The notes below the pieces were generated by a model that did not search any database, was not told the origin of the DNA, and was given only the letters and a program-made list of their open reading frames with translations. This document shows positions 19,572 to 30,499 of a stretch of DNA of 64,000 nucleotides, in pieces. Within the stretch, counting starts at the first letter, position 1. Each line of letters opens with the position of its first letter. The translations under genes and the position numbers were made by a program. The stretch lies in NCBI GenBank assembly GCA_023213395.1, contig CM041465.1, forward strand, positions 242,675,741 through 242,739,740, written 5' to 3'. The stretch is from Cycas panzhihuaensis (Eukaryota > Cycadophyta).

Positions 19572-22146
19572 TGGACGCACGTCTATGGGATAACTACCTA
19601 ACTAGTAGGTGTGGAGAGAGCGGGTGGTGAAATGATTGAAAGCGGGACCTAAGAGGTGAGTAACTATCACGCAGCGCCCGCACACCGTGAGCGAGTTCGG
19701 GATCTGCAATGGAGTATGGCTACTATCAGGTGGTCCTTCACCGCTTCGAATAAGGGGTGAAGATGCGTAGGGCAAACCCGGGTTGGCCTAGAAGTGGGAC
19801 CCTCCCACCCTTGGGTGGCCAGAAGGGGGGAAGAGAAGACCCAAAGGGGATAGGTCAAGAGTACGCCTACACAACCTAACCGGATACACAAGTGATGCGG
19901 GAAGCAAAGAACTTGTGTGGCTAAGGAAATAAGGAGAAAGGTAGGGAAAGGGGGTTCCTACAACCTTTCCTATAGACGGTAGGGATATGTGCGACAAAAT
20001 AAAAGAAATGCAACCGAACACAAAACCAAATTTTCCTTTTTATCTTCCAATGTGCTAATTACTAAAGGAGAAATAAAAGAGGAAAAAAAAGGAGGTAGTG
20101 AAGCGGAGCAAGACGTGCACTTGGACCAAGGGCGTGCGTGACGAAAGCCTTCTCGAGGAGCACCAAACCACTCCACACGACGCGTTGGATGCGAGATGTT
20201 GTGGCGGGCGACAAGGGGGGCTTCCTTACCTTCCCCGGCAAATCAAATGCGATGCAAAGAAAGAAAGGAAGCACCAACTAATAAATGAAGACAACCTTAA
20301 AACACAACATACACAAGGGTGCTTACCGGCAATAGGACCAACGGGCGATATCCTCCACACTCCCGAATACCTGCAAGCAATGGCGGTCTCTCTCTTCCCG
20401 GAGGAAGAACACTAACATGCAATACAAGATTCTAACAAGATATACCTAAATAATATAAATGTTAATCTAAATATACATGCGTTAGTGCCAATCCAACAAT
20501 GAAAGTACCCAAAAGAGAGTGACCAAGGCGGAAGTAAATGATCTAGAAGCCCTGAGTGGCCTACCTCCCACAAATGATGCCCTAACCTCCCCTCAAGAGC
20601 CACAAGGCAGCAAGGACAAGGCCAAGAGCAAGGGCTGGAAAATGGTAGCAAAGATGCAAAGAGAGGCCCAAGGAAACCCACGGCTAACAGGGGTGCTATG
20701 AGGAGCAAGCCAGGTGGCCGGGAAGAAAGTGAGGCAAAAACTAGCGGTTGGGACTTATGAGTGTTGCCCAAACCCGAGCAAAAGGCCCCAAATCGGTTGC
20801 AACTCAGACAACACGATTTGAGTGGCCAAAAGAAGGCCTACAAACCCTTGCTTGCATGCCAAGGGCAGCACGGAGCGAGAGGGAGGCTTTGGAGGGCTTA
20901 GAGCCGCTTAGGGAGCGTGGAAGGTGGTACGGAATCCACCCAGCTCCTCTCTGAAACCTATGCTACCCCTCAACACCGCTGCCTTGGATAGTAAACGCAG
21001 GCAAGAAGCACCAAGAGAGTGGTAGAACAGCCCACAAAAGGGACAAGAACCAAACTCAAGTAAGCAAGCAAGGAACAAGCATCATAGAGCATGAATATCA
21101 CAAGAGAAAAACATGTAAAGCAATGAATACCTGAGTGAGGGAGGCAAGGGACTTGCCTCAGCCAAAGAGAAGCAAAGAGGGGCTGAGAAATCAGCCCAGA
21201 TCTGAAGTATGGCAGGTTTGGGACCCTCCTACGGAGGTTAGGAAGGAAACTCCTACACTTGAAGCACTCGGGGCTTGCCTGGGCAAAGAATCTACTGGAG
21301 CCACTCCAAGGGGCCCTCTCTAAGGTGTATGACGGGCTGGGAGAATGTCCAAGCCACACCAAAGGAGAGCAGGGCACTGGTGGAGGGACGCAGGTCCAGT
21401 AACAGCAGCAGAACAGCAGGGAAGCGCAGGGCAGAATAATGTTTCCTTGAGAGAAAATCCAAAAGTAAGCCAAAGAATCCTTGAAAATGAGTCAAAAATG
21501 GATTAAATACTCAGACCAAACCCTAAAGCGAGCAATTAGGGCGCGGCTAGGAGAAAATTAAGGCGCGAGCCATGTGGCAGTTTCGCAATAAATGCAAAAT
21601 TACCACGGCGGATTTTAAAAAATAATTTGAGATACTGTATGGGCAACAGATCATGGATATTCCGCAGATCGCGAAAATTCTAGCGGTACGCACCTGGAGC
21701 CAAAAATGGGGCCCACCAAACGCCTAGGTCAAAGGCAGATGACCGAAAGGGCTAATAGGAGACTAGAACACCTACCCGGGGGTAAACAAGCTGACAAACG
21801 GGTCCAAAGGAGCAAAAATAGGGCTCAAATGGGGTGGCAGGTTGACCAAACGATGATGAGTCATCACATGGGCGGAAGTCGCGTAAACCTAGTGGATCCT
21901 GGAGCGAGGAGGGCAGATGCGGGAAGTGATGTGGTCACCAGGGTGCCACACTCGCTAGGAGTGTGCCCCTGCTATAGTCGTCATAGGCTAAAATAAGTGT
22001 GGACAATGGCAAGGTCGCCCACAAAGCCACACACATGCAGACATGCAAGCAAATACTCATCAAAAGAAAGAGATGACAATGCGAAAAACATACCTGCACT
22101 TACCTGAGTCGGTGATTCCGTATCCATTCCCGGAAGCCGGGAAACA
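19572..22146 (-). repeat. 5' LTR of the complete gypsy element
   Basis: Direct repeat partner of 5689-8249, 2575 bp, TGTTTCC..GCGTCCA in element sense. The splice-donor-like AAGGTAAGG is kept (minus, 20231-20223). The TATA box is altered to TATTTAAT (21509-21502). Differences from the 3' LTR are scattered and mostly transitions, with small indels, for example after 19674. Confidence 0.93.
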
Positions 22147-22151
22147 GTCCA
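22147..22151. repeat. Target site duplication GTCCA (right)
   Basis: Second copy of the 5-bp duplication, directly after GAAACA at 22146. Confidence 0.93.
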
Positions 22152-23284
22152 TAGGATCATATCTTCATACTAGTTGCTAATTTAGAGCCCATGTCAGCCC
22201 TTCACTTGTCAAGTACTACTTGACCCTATTCTCTCATTACCTTTATCATTGCTACTATTTCTTATTGCATCTTTAGCCTAATTCTCCATAATAGTCGATA
22301 TCCTTTAACCATGTTGTTAGCTTATAGATCCTTGTTGCTACCCTAATCATTACCCACTAAGCTCTTAAGCATCTTATTTCCCTTTTTCTGGCTTCATTAG
22401 CACACTACCTTTCATATCAAGCATTACTTTATTAGTTTCTTCCACACTTTCTCCACCCTAGTTTTACCTAAGTTTTGGTTGGTCACACTTACAACTTAAA
22501 TAAGGACCTATAGTGCTTACCTTATGCTCCTTATTATAGGAAAATACCTTAGTTCTTTATGATCACTAATTAAAGGACCTTGCTCCATGTATGTCCCACA
22601 ACTGATGCTCAAGATCATCATATGAATTTCCCTATTCACCCTACAATTTGACCTTCCTCACTATGTGCTCATTGTTTAGCATTGATTCTATTAAATTCTT
22701 ACTATTACAACAACTCTCTTAATTCCCTCATGGTCTGACCCACCTCCATACCTACCTCACAGTTCCCAAGCAAATATGTATTTGTATATGCCCTCTTAAA
22801 ACTACCCAAAAGAATAAAAAAAGAGAGAGAGAGAGAGAGAGAAATAAAAGAGGAAGAAAAAAAAAAAGAAAAAAAAAAGGGAAGGAAATATATATATATA
22901 TATATATATATATAATTGGGTACATTTTAAAAGGGTATATCCACTGCCATCTTCTTGGTATCCAAGGTAGGTCACATAATGGCCTTGTCCTCACCTATGA
23001 TTTATAGTTTAGATTTGGATGAGTAGGCTATTTGGGACCTTTGAATCTGATTATTTGAATCTATTATGGTCTTAATCATGATTGAAACCCACTTAACACG
23101 ACTACCGCTTTGGGTGAATTTTAGAGAAGTTTGTGATTCAAGTACATAGTCATTCCCGAGGACTAAGAGTCTCTGTTATTCTTGTCAAATTTATATGCCT
23201 ACTTGAGCCCCTTTTAATGATCATCAATTCTTGCCATAGCCCTCCATTCAATGACCACATCTTATATTATCATTACATATCCCC
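22152..23284 (+). other. Old gypsy: spacer before aRH, with microsatellites
   Basis: This continues the sequence broken at 5688. It corresponds to the stretch between antisense gene and aRH of the younger element. No coding sequence is seen. 22822-22842 is a (GA)n run, 22860-22880 is A-rich and 22889-22914 is (TA)n. Confidence 0.45.
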
Positions 23285-23710
23285 ATGGAATTAATCATCC
23301 ACACCAATGGAGGTAGCTGTGGGAATTTGAGGCCCTTTGCTACAACCTGGATCATTTGGGATCACCTTGGGCATACAATGGTTCAGTCTGGCATCTACCT
23401 ACTAGAAGCCATTAATAATGAAGTCATGTACACTATTATCATAAAGGATTTAATAGATGCACCCCACTTCTACCATAGCTTCATTATTTTAACTATGATT
23501 CCTAAATTATCATATTTTAGCTCATCCAAGTTTATCAGGTTTATTATCCATGATTGAGGCCTTTATCCACATCTGTTAGATCCCTCTTAGCTCAATTTTC
23601 TTCCATTGACATTAGCCATATTTCTTGTGGACTCAACATTAAAGAAAACAAGGTGGTAAACTTCATTATTGAGCATCGTCTACCATTGATGGATGACTCT
23701 CCTTCAGTCC
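23285..23710 (+). pseudogene. Old copy of the archaeal-type RNase H
   Basis: ATG at 23285. The N-terminal part (IIHTNGGSCGNLRPFATTW) corresponds to FTDDGSRGNPGPSAAAW of the copy at 9088, with the catalytic Asp changed to Asn. EAINNEVMYTIIIKDLIDA corresponds to EATNNEAEYIAVIEALTDA, with the catalytic Glu changed to Met. After a frame break near 23500 the C-terminal part is readable at 23575-23700 (SLLAQFSSIDISHI..NKVVNFI), and the last acidic residue is also lost. The protein is inactive. Its place, after the antisense gene and before the LTR, is the same as in the younger element. Confidence 0.72.
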
Positions 23711-23806
23711 AACAAGCCACCCATTAAGACTCATATCTAGGGGGAAATCCCCTCTAGTGTCACCTTAGAGGGGCATTCATTGATGAGGTAAAACTAGGAT
23801 GATAAC

Positions 23807-24405
23807 TGTTAGATATGTGATGATAATTATGAGAAGACTTTAATTTTTTGGACCTTTGTTGGCATGGTTTCCCTACAAACCTTTCCTTGGGGGATCCAAG
23901 GGGGGTACTAGCCCCCTTTAGCCAAGGTGGGTGTGAAGGGATGTGGAAAGCCCCTCCACAAGTGGAGGGGCAATAGGCCCCAAAGAAAAAAGCTAAGATT
24001 CACCAAAAAGAGCTAGATCTGATGACTATGATTGATGTGCCTTTCTTATAACCTATTTTTAGGGTAATTGTATCACATTGTATTGTATTGTATTGTATTG
24101 TATTGTGAGTGGCCAGTTGTTAATTGTTGTTGCTATTAAAATTCTATGGTGACTGTATGTATAATATTTCATTCTCGACTAATGAAGATCAATACCTTTA
24201 CTGTGTAGATGTTTCCCTAACACTTTGCTAGGGTTTTACCATGTTAAAATCTATGTATTGGATAATGTATATGCTTTCTTATTATATTGAATAATCTCTA
24301 GTTTTAGATAGTTACATTTATTATAGTTTTAAATCCTTGTTATTGTTGTAAAATAGTTAGATCTTGGTGGATGGTTTTTGTTATTTAGACTAGGTTTTCT
24401 CAACA
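23807..24405 (+). mobile_element. Solo LTR 2 of the Ty1/copia family
   Basis: TGTTAGATAT..CTCAACA, 599 bp, flanked by ATAAC at 23802-23806 and 24406-24410. It is homologous to 2779-3422 and 63273-63924. It contains a (TATTG)n microsatellite (24076-24105) absent from the others, and a shorter version of the GC hairpin block (CCTCCAC..GTGGAGG near 23964). No internal copia sequence adjoins it. It lies inside the tail of the old gypsy copy. Confidence 0.92.
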
Positions 24406-24410
24406 ATAAC

Positions 24411-25292
24411 CCTAGGCTTACATAGCCTCTTTTGGAAGCCAAGCCATGCTGCCAAAGCTCCCTATATGTTCTGGCAAGAGCCTAAACTACCACCATACTC
24501 TAAAACAATGGTAAACAACCATGTATATTTATACTTATTAGACTATGATATGGATTTCATAAGTTACACTACTCCTCTATATCGTATATCCTTGATCTTC
24601 TTATTTTATTATCCTTTCTTTTATTTATTTATTTATTTTATGTAACTTTTTTAAATTAAAAAAAAAGGAAAATTAAAAATAAATTAAAAACCCTTTCAAA
24701 TTCTAAAACATCATAAAACCATCAATACACACACACACACACACAGATATATAATAATCAAATATCTAAAAATAAAATATAAAAAAACTTATAAAATATT
24801 AAAATCCCAAAAAAAAATCCTTCCTCTGAAAGACAACTCCTAACAAGGTAAAACCATGGTAACCAACCTCAACTCATTGAGTCTTTCTCCCCCTTGGGTA
24901 TTTTAGGTATCTCCTCACGTATTCAAGGGCCTTTGGGCTTCCAAGCCTCACTCTACGGCCACACTACCTACCTTGATTTCTCATCGAGGTAATGCCTTAA
25001 TCATTTCTCATCCCTACTCGTATATGCCTAGGATTCCTTACCACTAGTGCATTCAAACTAATCTGGTCATTAACCCATCATCTCCCCTAACTTATACACC
25101 TTTGTCATAGTTTCACAAGGGGGCTAAAATAAGGGCAATATCCTTCGATTTGTTGTTAATGAGACCCAACCATGGAAGTCACCACACCATGTGATACACA
25201 CACATTTGATTATTATTATTATTACATTTCATATCACCTATGTTGGTAGTATTCATTATCTTCTAACTTTAGATTAAAGAGGTTCTACTACC
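24411..25292 (+). other. Old gypsy: non-coding tail before the 3' LTR
   Basis: No gene is seen. GAGCCTAAACTACCACC at 24480-24496 resembles the conserved stretch just after integrase in the other copies (58929; 12783 minus), so some post-integrase sequence may have been moved here. A-rich and (AC)n tracts occur at 24655-24790. Confidence 0.4.
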
Positions 25293-28200
25293 AAAGGGGT
25301 AGTGTTTCTCAGCTTTTAGGAATGGGTTTGGATATGTAAATAAATAGGTAAGTATAGGTATATTTCTTAACCTTTTTACCCACTATTTGGTTTATATCTA
25401 AGTTTATATAGTTGATATAGGCTTGATTATTTGCTTGATTGCTTATCCATGCCTCCCTTTATGTTAATGACAAGCAAAAACTTGGTCCATGGCCATTTAG
25501 TCCACTTATTTTACTTCCTAAGCTAGAAATGACACTTTCCTTTTCACTTGCAACTTGTTTCCTTATCATTTTTTGCCTTGTTTTCACCTACTAGGCCTTG
25601 ATTTTACCTCTCAACCACTTGAAGTTGATTGTTATTGCCCCTAGGACTTGTCATTTTTTAGTTTAATTTGATTGTATGTTGAAATTTATGTTAAAAACCT
25701 ATTATATTACATATCACTTTAGTTTCTACTTGTAATAGCAATAACACAAATTACTTCATGGTACCATAAATATATTTATGGTATGACTATCACCAACCTA
25801 ATTTTGTCTTTGTCATATTTGGAGGCCCAAGAAGCCCTAAATCCTCCTAAATCTTGAACATCCCAAAGAAAATTACCTCAAACCATGAGCAAAACTCATG
25901 GTTTTTAGTTGATGGTTTTCTCCACATTATGGGTAAAAAACCACTAACCCCTTCTCTTATTTCATCTATAAAATCCCCTTCTTTTTATAAAGGAGAGGAG
26001 GAGAACTTTGTAAATGTGAGACCTTACTATTATGCTATGAGACTTTTGCTAGAATTCTAGCAACTTGATTCAAGCCACTAGCTTCCACTTGGAGATTGTA
26101 AGCACACACCTAGAGTAACTTAAAAGTCTTTGAAAGGGAACCAACTACCATTGACCAATAATTCTTCTTAATCTTATAGGTAATCCACTCTATGTTGTTT
26201 TGGTTGCCCTTTCTTTCTCTTTTATTTTACCATAGTCATTCCATGATTGTGTGATCACATGGTAGGATTAGTTAGGAGATTTTCTTTGGTTTTATAATTT
26301 TCTTTACCCATTAGGTAGTATTTCCTCATTGTTCCCTCTTCTTGTTGCTTTGTCGATTGATTTTAAAAGTTGCAAGGCTAGGAAATTTCTTAAGTACATT
26401 TAGGAATTCTTTATACATTAGGGGATAGTTGCCATTCTAAGGCACCTCAACCTAATTTATTCTCTTTTTCTATTCATAGATTAAGAATTACCACTTAATG
26501 CTTTGAGTCTTTTCTTTTTGTAAGTTATATATGATCGATGTTGTTAGAGATTTTATAGATTTGTTATTCTTGTAGGGTGCTAATGTGCATGCAAGAAGGC
26601 GATAAAAGTTTATAAGACTATAAATTGTGTATCGTCACTCAAACAAGTTGTAACAACTCGTCATATCATCCATCATTAGGAAGATAAGCTTTACACCTCA
26701 TTTCTTTTCATTTTTCCTTCAAGTTTAGCAATTTTCATTATGTTTTTTTTTGTCATAAGGGCTTTTGGTAAGTAAAAATACTGTCAAAATTCTTTTAGAA
26801 GTGGTAAGTAGTAGCTCCACCTCTTGTTCCTCATACTGAGAGTGCCAATGACTTACTAGAAAGGAATACAAGCTACTTCGACCTCCTTGTTGACAAGTAT
26901 GCCTCAATAAATAAACTACTTAACAAACAAAGTTATGGGCCCCATTGATTTAAGGACTCACAATATGTATGACCCTCTTCCTCATTATGCCTTTGAAAAG
27001 ACATATGCCAAAATGCAAGTGCAAATATAATATACAAGAAGAAGGAAATTCTTTTTAAAGTTGTTCTTTCTTTTTATTTCTTCAATTAAAGTCTTTTCTT
27101 TTAAAATAAAACCTTACATGTGAGGTAAGAGAAAAGTAAGCAACAATGAACAACCAATAAACAGGTAACTTTTTTTGTAACCTTTTTCTTTTTAAAGTAA
27201 AACTATAAAAATGAGGGATATTTTTTAACTTTTTTTTTCTAGAAGTGAATTTATAAAGGGAAGGGTTTAAGGAATACTTAGAATAACATTCTAAATATCC
27301 AACCTTACCTAGTTTTCTAAGTAATTACCCCCATAATTCTTTGAATTACCAACACACTCAAAATGAGATTAGGAAAACATACATGTATAATTGATTTCTA
27401 GGAAAAAACTAATAGTATTTTGCCTTACCAAATTAGCCTAAGATAGAAAAATGTTTGTGATTAAAATGTAATATGCTAGAAATCAATTTAAAGACCACTA
27501 TAGTATACTAACCTTATGCAGCCATTTGATAAAATTTTGATAGTACAATAGTTGTGCAAAAGCACTCAACTTTTATGGGGAAGGAGAATGAAGGATGGGG
27601 GAAGGAGGGAGCTTCTACTACTACTTCAAACACTCTTCAACTCACACCCATATCTTTAACTATCCTTTTCTAAACTTGAATGGGCAATACTAGACCTCTT
27701 TTCATCTACAAGATACTAAAATTGAAATATTGGGCTCAAATGGTATTACAACAATAGAATACTTCAATAAATCATTATTTTGCTCTTGAGGCTTTGGTCA
27801 AAGAGGCTAAAAGAAAAAGGTTGGCATAAGAAAAACTATTTAGAGTTCTGGCAATCATAACTTCAACAAGGGCAAATCATCTTATAGGGTGAGGCATGAC
27901 TGACTGAATTAAGATGATGCAAATTTACCACTAAATTAAGATGATGCAAATTTACCATTACTTGGGAACGCAAGTTGAAAGTAGCTTGTCCACATAACAA
28001 TTTGATCAATGGTATAATTTTCATAGATTTTTAGATGGATTATTCTTTGGTGGTAAATCATGAGAGATGTATAGATGGTTTGTTATCATGTTGTTCACCT
28101 GCGTATACAAGTGCAAGATATCCATGAGATGGTACATGGCAAGTGCATTACAAGTACTTTTATAGGATTTGCTAAATAATCTAGTAGATTCTCATTTATT
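25293..28200 (+). mobile_element. Polypurine tract and 3' LTR of the old gypsy copy
   Basis: AAAGGGGTAG (25293-25302) then TGTTTCTCAGC (25303) is the LTR start, as at position 17. The ATTTATGGTATGAC block at 25780 equals 556-569 of the left LTR at a similar offset. A splice-donor-like GAGGTAAGAG at 27122 lies at nearly the same offset as the donor at 1820. The right end cannot be read; about 28200 is expected from the length of the left LTR. A 22-bp exact direct repeat occurs at 27909-27930 and 27936-27957. Confidence 0.5.
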
Positions 28201-29610
28201 TTCATCATCTTTCTTGATATCTCTCCCTTGCTCTTCATCTCCTCCTTAATTATGTAATTCAATACTTAAAAAGCTTTTATCCTAAAAGTTAGGCATTGTC
28301 CATAAATGTTATGTGTGCAATTATTATGTAACTCTTAACTACTACTAATTAAATTCTAGTCGTTAGAAGATGTTTTCGTTTGCTTTTTATCATCCTAAAA
28401 CATATTAGCAACACGGTTCCATTAGGACTAACAACATTGGTCTAGTAGTTATAACTCCTTGTCAATTACAATGAGATGCTAACATTTTGCCACCATGACT
28501 ACCAACTTTGCTACTCAGGAGCTATCAATCCTTGCCAAATAAACCAAACTTTTAACATTTTGCCATTATGCGTTACAAATTCAGAGTAAAAGCTAAGGAA
28601 AAACTAAAATGTGAAGTGCCGAATGTTACAGGTGTTGGTGTTGAACTTCAATTGTTAGACATTAAATATTACATGTTAAATATACCTGCTGTTTGGTACA
28701 TTTTAATTTTGAAGGCTAAACGTTATACACTAAGGGTAGTTATTACATTACGGTCTATCAGCCGGTAACTGTCAGTACCAATTTCCTTATTGAATCGCAG
28801 ACGTTAAATCCTAGCAGTTAGAATCAAGACGATGCGCTTTCTAGTTGTGGTAATGGAGATGTTACCGTTCAAATTTTGATTGTTACTCGCTGACGGATGC
28901 TGATTAGGCGAAACACGTACATCATAAAACACACTTCTGACACGTAAATATTACAAGGTGCCCTGTGTCGCCCAACGTTGGCTCGCCGACGTGGCTGATT
29001 CTTTCCTCTCTGTCATCATTTTAAAGCTTTTCTCCCAAGGAACGGGAGCCAAAAGTGTTGCCATCATTATACATACCTTGGAACTCCAAACTAAGATTTC
29101 TCGGAGGTCTCCCTTTTCCCATTTACTGTCTCAGTACTTCTGCAAAAGGTAATTTCCAAAAACCAAAACCAGATTCTTAAGAAATAGCACTGTTTGAGAT
29201 TCAAAATCGCTAACCCACATTTCAGTCATAGTAATCAATATGAACGAAGCAACCAGTACCAAAACCCTGGCCAACAATGAACGCTTCGGCATATGGAGAT
29301 ATCTCAGAGTGCTACAAATACGAAATCTCTCCATTGTTTTTCCAAAGGGAACATTACCACTTCATATAACTACATAACAACAGCCGATTTCCGGTCCTAT
29401 TAGTTAATTAGTTCTCTTAACATAGCGCGGCCCGACTGGCGTGTACGACAGATTCGCGGGCCGCCTTGTTCTGAATAACAAAATGAAACAAATGCATAGG
29501 GCTCCGGCAAAATATGTACAGGTGATGCCGTTTCCGATCGAGAGAGCATGCGATATTACAGAACTCGATACGGCATTGCTGCTGCATATAATCGTCCCAT
29601 CCAACTCCTC
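28201..29610. other. Spacer upstream of the SAUR 3' end
   Basis: No convincing gene is seen. From about 28780 base composition rises towards the balanced composition of the SAUR locus. The ATG-initiated frame 28568-28768 (66 residues) and other short frames show no family features. The part next to 29611 should hold the SAUR 3' untranslated region. Confidence 0.4.
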
Positions 29611-30153
29611 TCAGCAAAAGGACCTCTGCAGAGAGGCCGATCGGAAGAGCGAGCTAAAACTTTTGTTCGAAGCGAAGTCATTGGAATGGCAGTACGAATC
29701 CCTTTCGATATTCCAGAGATCGTCGAGGTCGAGCATCTTCTGCACCGCCGGATCGTTTCCCTTGCAGAGGCACAACACCCGTTCAAAAACGACGGTCTCG
29801 CAGGGAATGGTGAGCCCGCCTTTGTGATTGAACCCGAATTCCTCCTCCGCCTTCTGGAGCAGCGTTCGAAACACGGGGCGGCCCAAATAGCATGTGGGTA
29901 TGATGAAACGTCTCCGTTCTCCGCCGACGTACACCGCCAAGTAACCCTCCGGCACGTCCGGAGGGGGCAACGTCGAGCATTCCTCATCCGAGTCGTACAT
30001 TGTCGCGAAAACCGATCGCTGTTTAGTTTTTGGAGAGGGGGCGCAACCCACAGCCCGGGACGGCTTCCTGGTAAGAGCAAGTGTCTGCCATTTCTTCACC
30101 AACTGGCGCAGCCTCACGATCTGGCTAATCCTGTTGATCTTCTTCCGGTTCAT
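29611..30153 (-). CDS. SAUR-like auxin-responsive protein
   Basis: 180 residues, intronless, as usual for SAUR genes. The open frame continues upstream to a GTG at 30186, but the first ATG (30153-30151) gives the typical basic start [20 protein letters not shown]. The SAUR core is at residues 65-131: [20 protein letters not shown], then [20 protein letters not shown], then [19 protein letters not shown] Ser-rich C-terminal extension follows (to residue 180). SAUR proteins are small, quickly induced by auxin and promote cell expansion, many by inhibiting PP2C.D phosphatases at the plasma membrane; that is family knowledge, not seen here. The long form with N- and C-terminal extensions resembles the SAUR subgroup with an ..QIVRLRQ..KKW N-terminus. 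It lies alone, in a balanced-GC island between AT-rich transposon wreckage, and looks intact. A TATA-like CCATAAATAC lies about 230 bp upstream. Confidence 0.93.
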   Translation of the reverse strand: MNRKKINRISQIVRLRQLVKKWQTLALTRKPSRAVGCAPSPKTKQRSVFATMYDSDEECSTLPPPDVPEGYLAVYVGGERRRFIIPTCYLGRPVFRTLLQKAEEEFGFNHKGGLTIPCETVVFERVLCLCKGNDPAVQKMLDLDDLWNIERDSYCHSNDFASNKSFSSLFRSASLQRSFC

Positions 30154-30382
30154 GGTGCCAGAGAGTCTCTGCAACTCGGAGGGCACTCTGCACGGCAGGT
30201 TTGCTCCCAGGAAGACAAGAAGATCGAGCTCGGGTCAATTATATGGTGTATCGATTCGTTTGTTAACGGCCTATAACGGGGAAATTCATTGGGAAGCAGT
30301 CCAACTCGAAAATATCGGCCACATAAGCGCACAGAACTTAGAGCGGAGAGGATAGAACGATATGGCAGAGAAGGGATAGCAC

Positions 30383-30392
30383 GTATTTATGG
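30383..30392 (-). promoter_or_regulatory. TATA box of the SAUR gene
   Basis: CCATAAATAC on the minus strand lies 230 bp upstream of the ATG. It is the best TATA match before the gene. Confidence 0.5.
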
Positions 30393-30414
30393 AGCTGGCG
30401 AAACTAACCGGAAG

Positions 30415-30475
30415 GTGGTTCGGTTGGGTTGGTTTGGGTCGGGTTGGTTGGCTGGTTGGTTTGGTGGAATCCTGG
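30415..30475 (+). repeat. GGTT-rich tract upstream of the SAUR TATA box
   Basis: The plus strand carries repeated GGTT, GGGTT and GGTTTGGG units, many of them two- or three-G runs at short spacing. They lie just upstream of the TATA box in gene sense, where they read as a CCAACC-rich tract. The tract could fold as a two-tetrad G-quadruplex. No further function is evident. Confidence 0.6.
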
Positions 30476-30499
30476 AATCGTGGATAGGAGAGGGATCGC

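Larger units (their letters stand above)
5689..22146 (-). mobile_element. Complete nested Ty3/gypsy element, 16458 bp
   Basis: Two near-identical direct repeats of 2561 and 2575 bp (TG..CA) bound it, with GTCCA duplicated outside. Reading on the minus strand: 5' LTR (22146-19572), one-base spacer, PBS beginning TGGCGACC (19570-19553), gag, protease, RT, RNase H and integrase in the order of Ty3/gypsy. Then come an antisense PMD-like gene and a detached archaeal-type RNase H ORF before the 3' LTR (8249-5689). An extra archaeal-type RNase H is known from the plant Tat lineage (Ogre, Retand), and the gag CX2HX4HX4C knuckle also fits, so a Tat-like element is likely. gag and pol carry frameshifts and stops, so this copy cannot be autonomous. 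The two LTRs differ by a few percent by eye, mostly transitions. It is clearly younger than the gypsy copy it interrupts. Confidence 0.95.

Noticed and set aside
22822-22914. (GA)n and (TA)n tracts as a possible regulatory site
   Set aside because: Ordinary microsatellites in an old transposon spacer.
29404-29617. Two 66-codon minus-strand frames after the SAUR stop
   Set aside because: They lie in the likely 3' untranslated region and have no recognisable features.
29548-30276. 242-codon plus-strand frame over the SAUR gene
   Set aside because: It is antisense to a clearly conserved SAUR protein and has no family features of its own.
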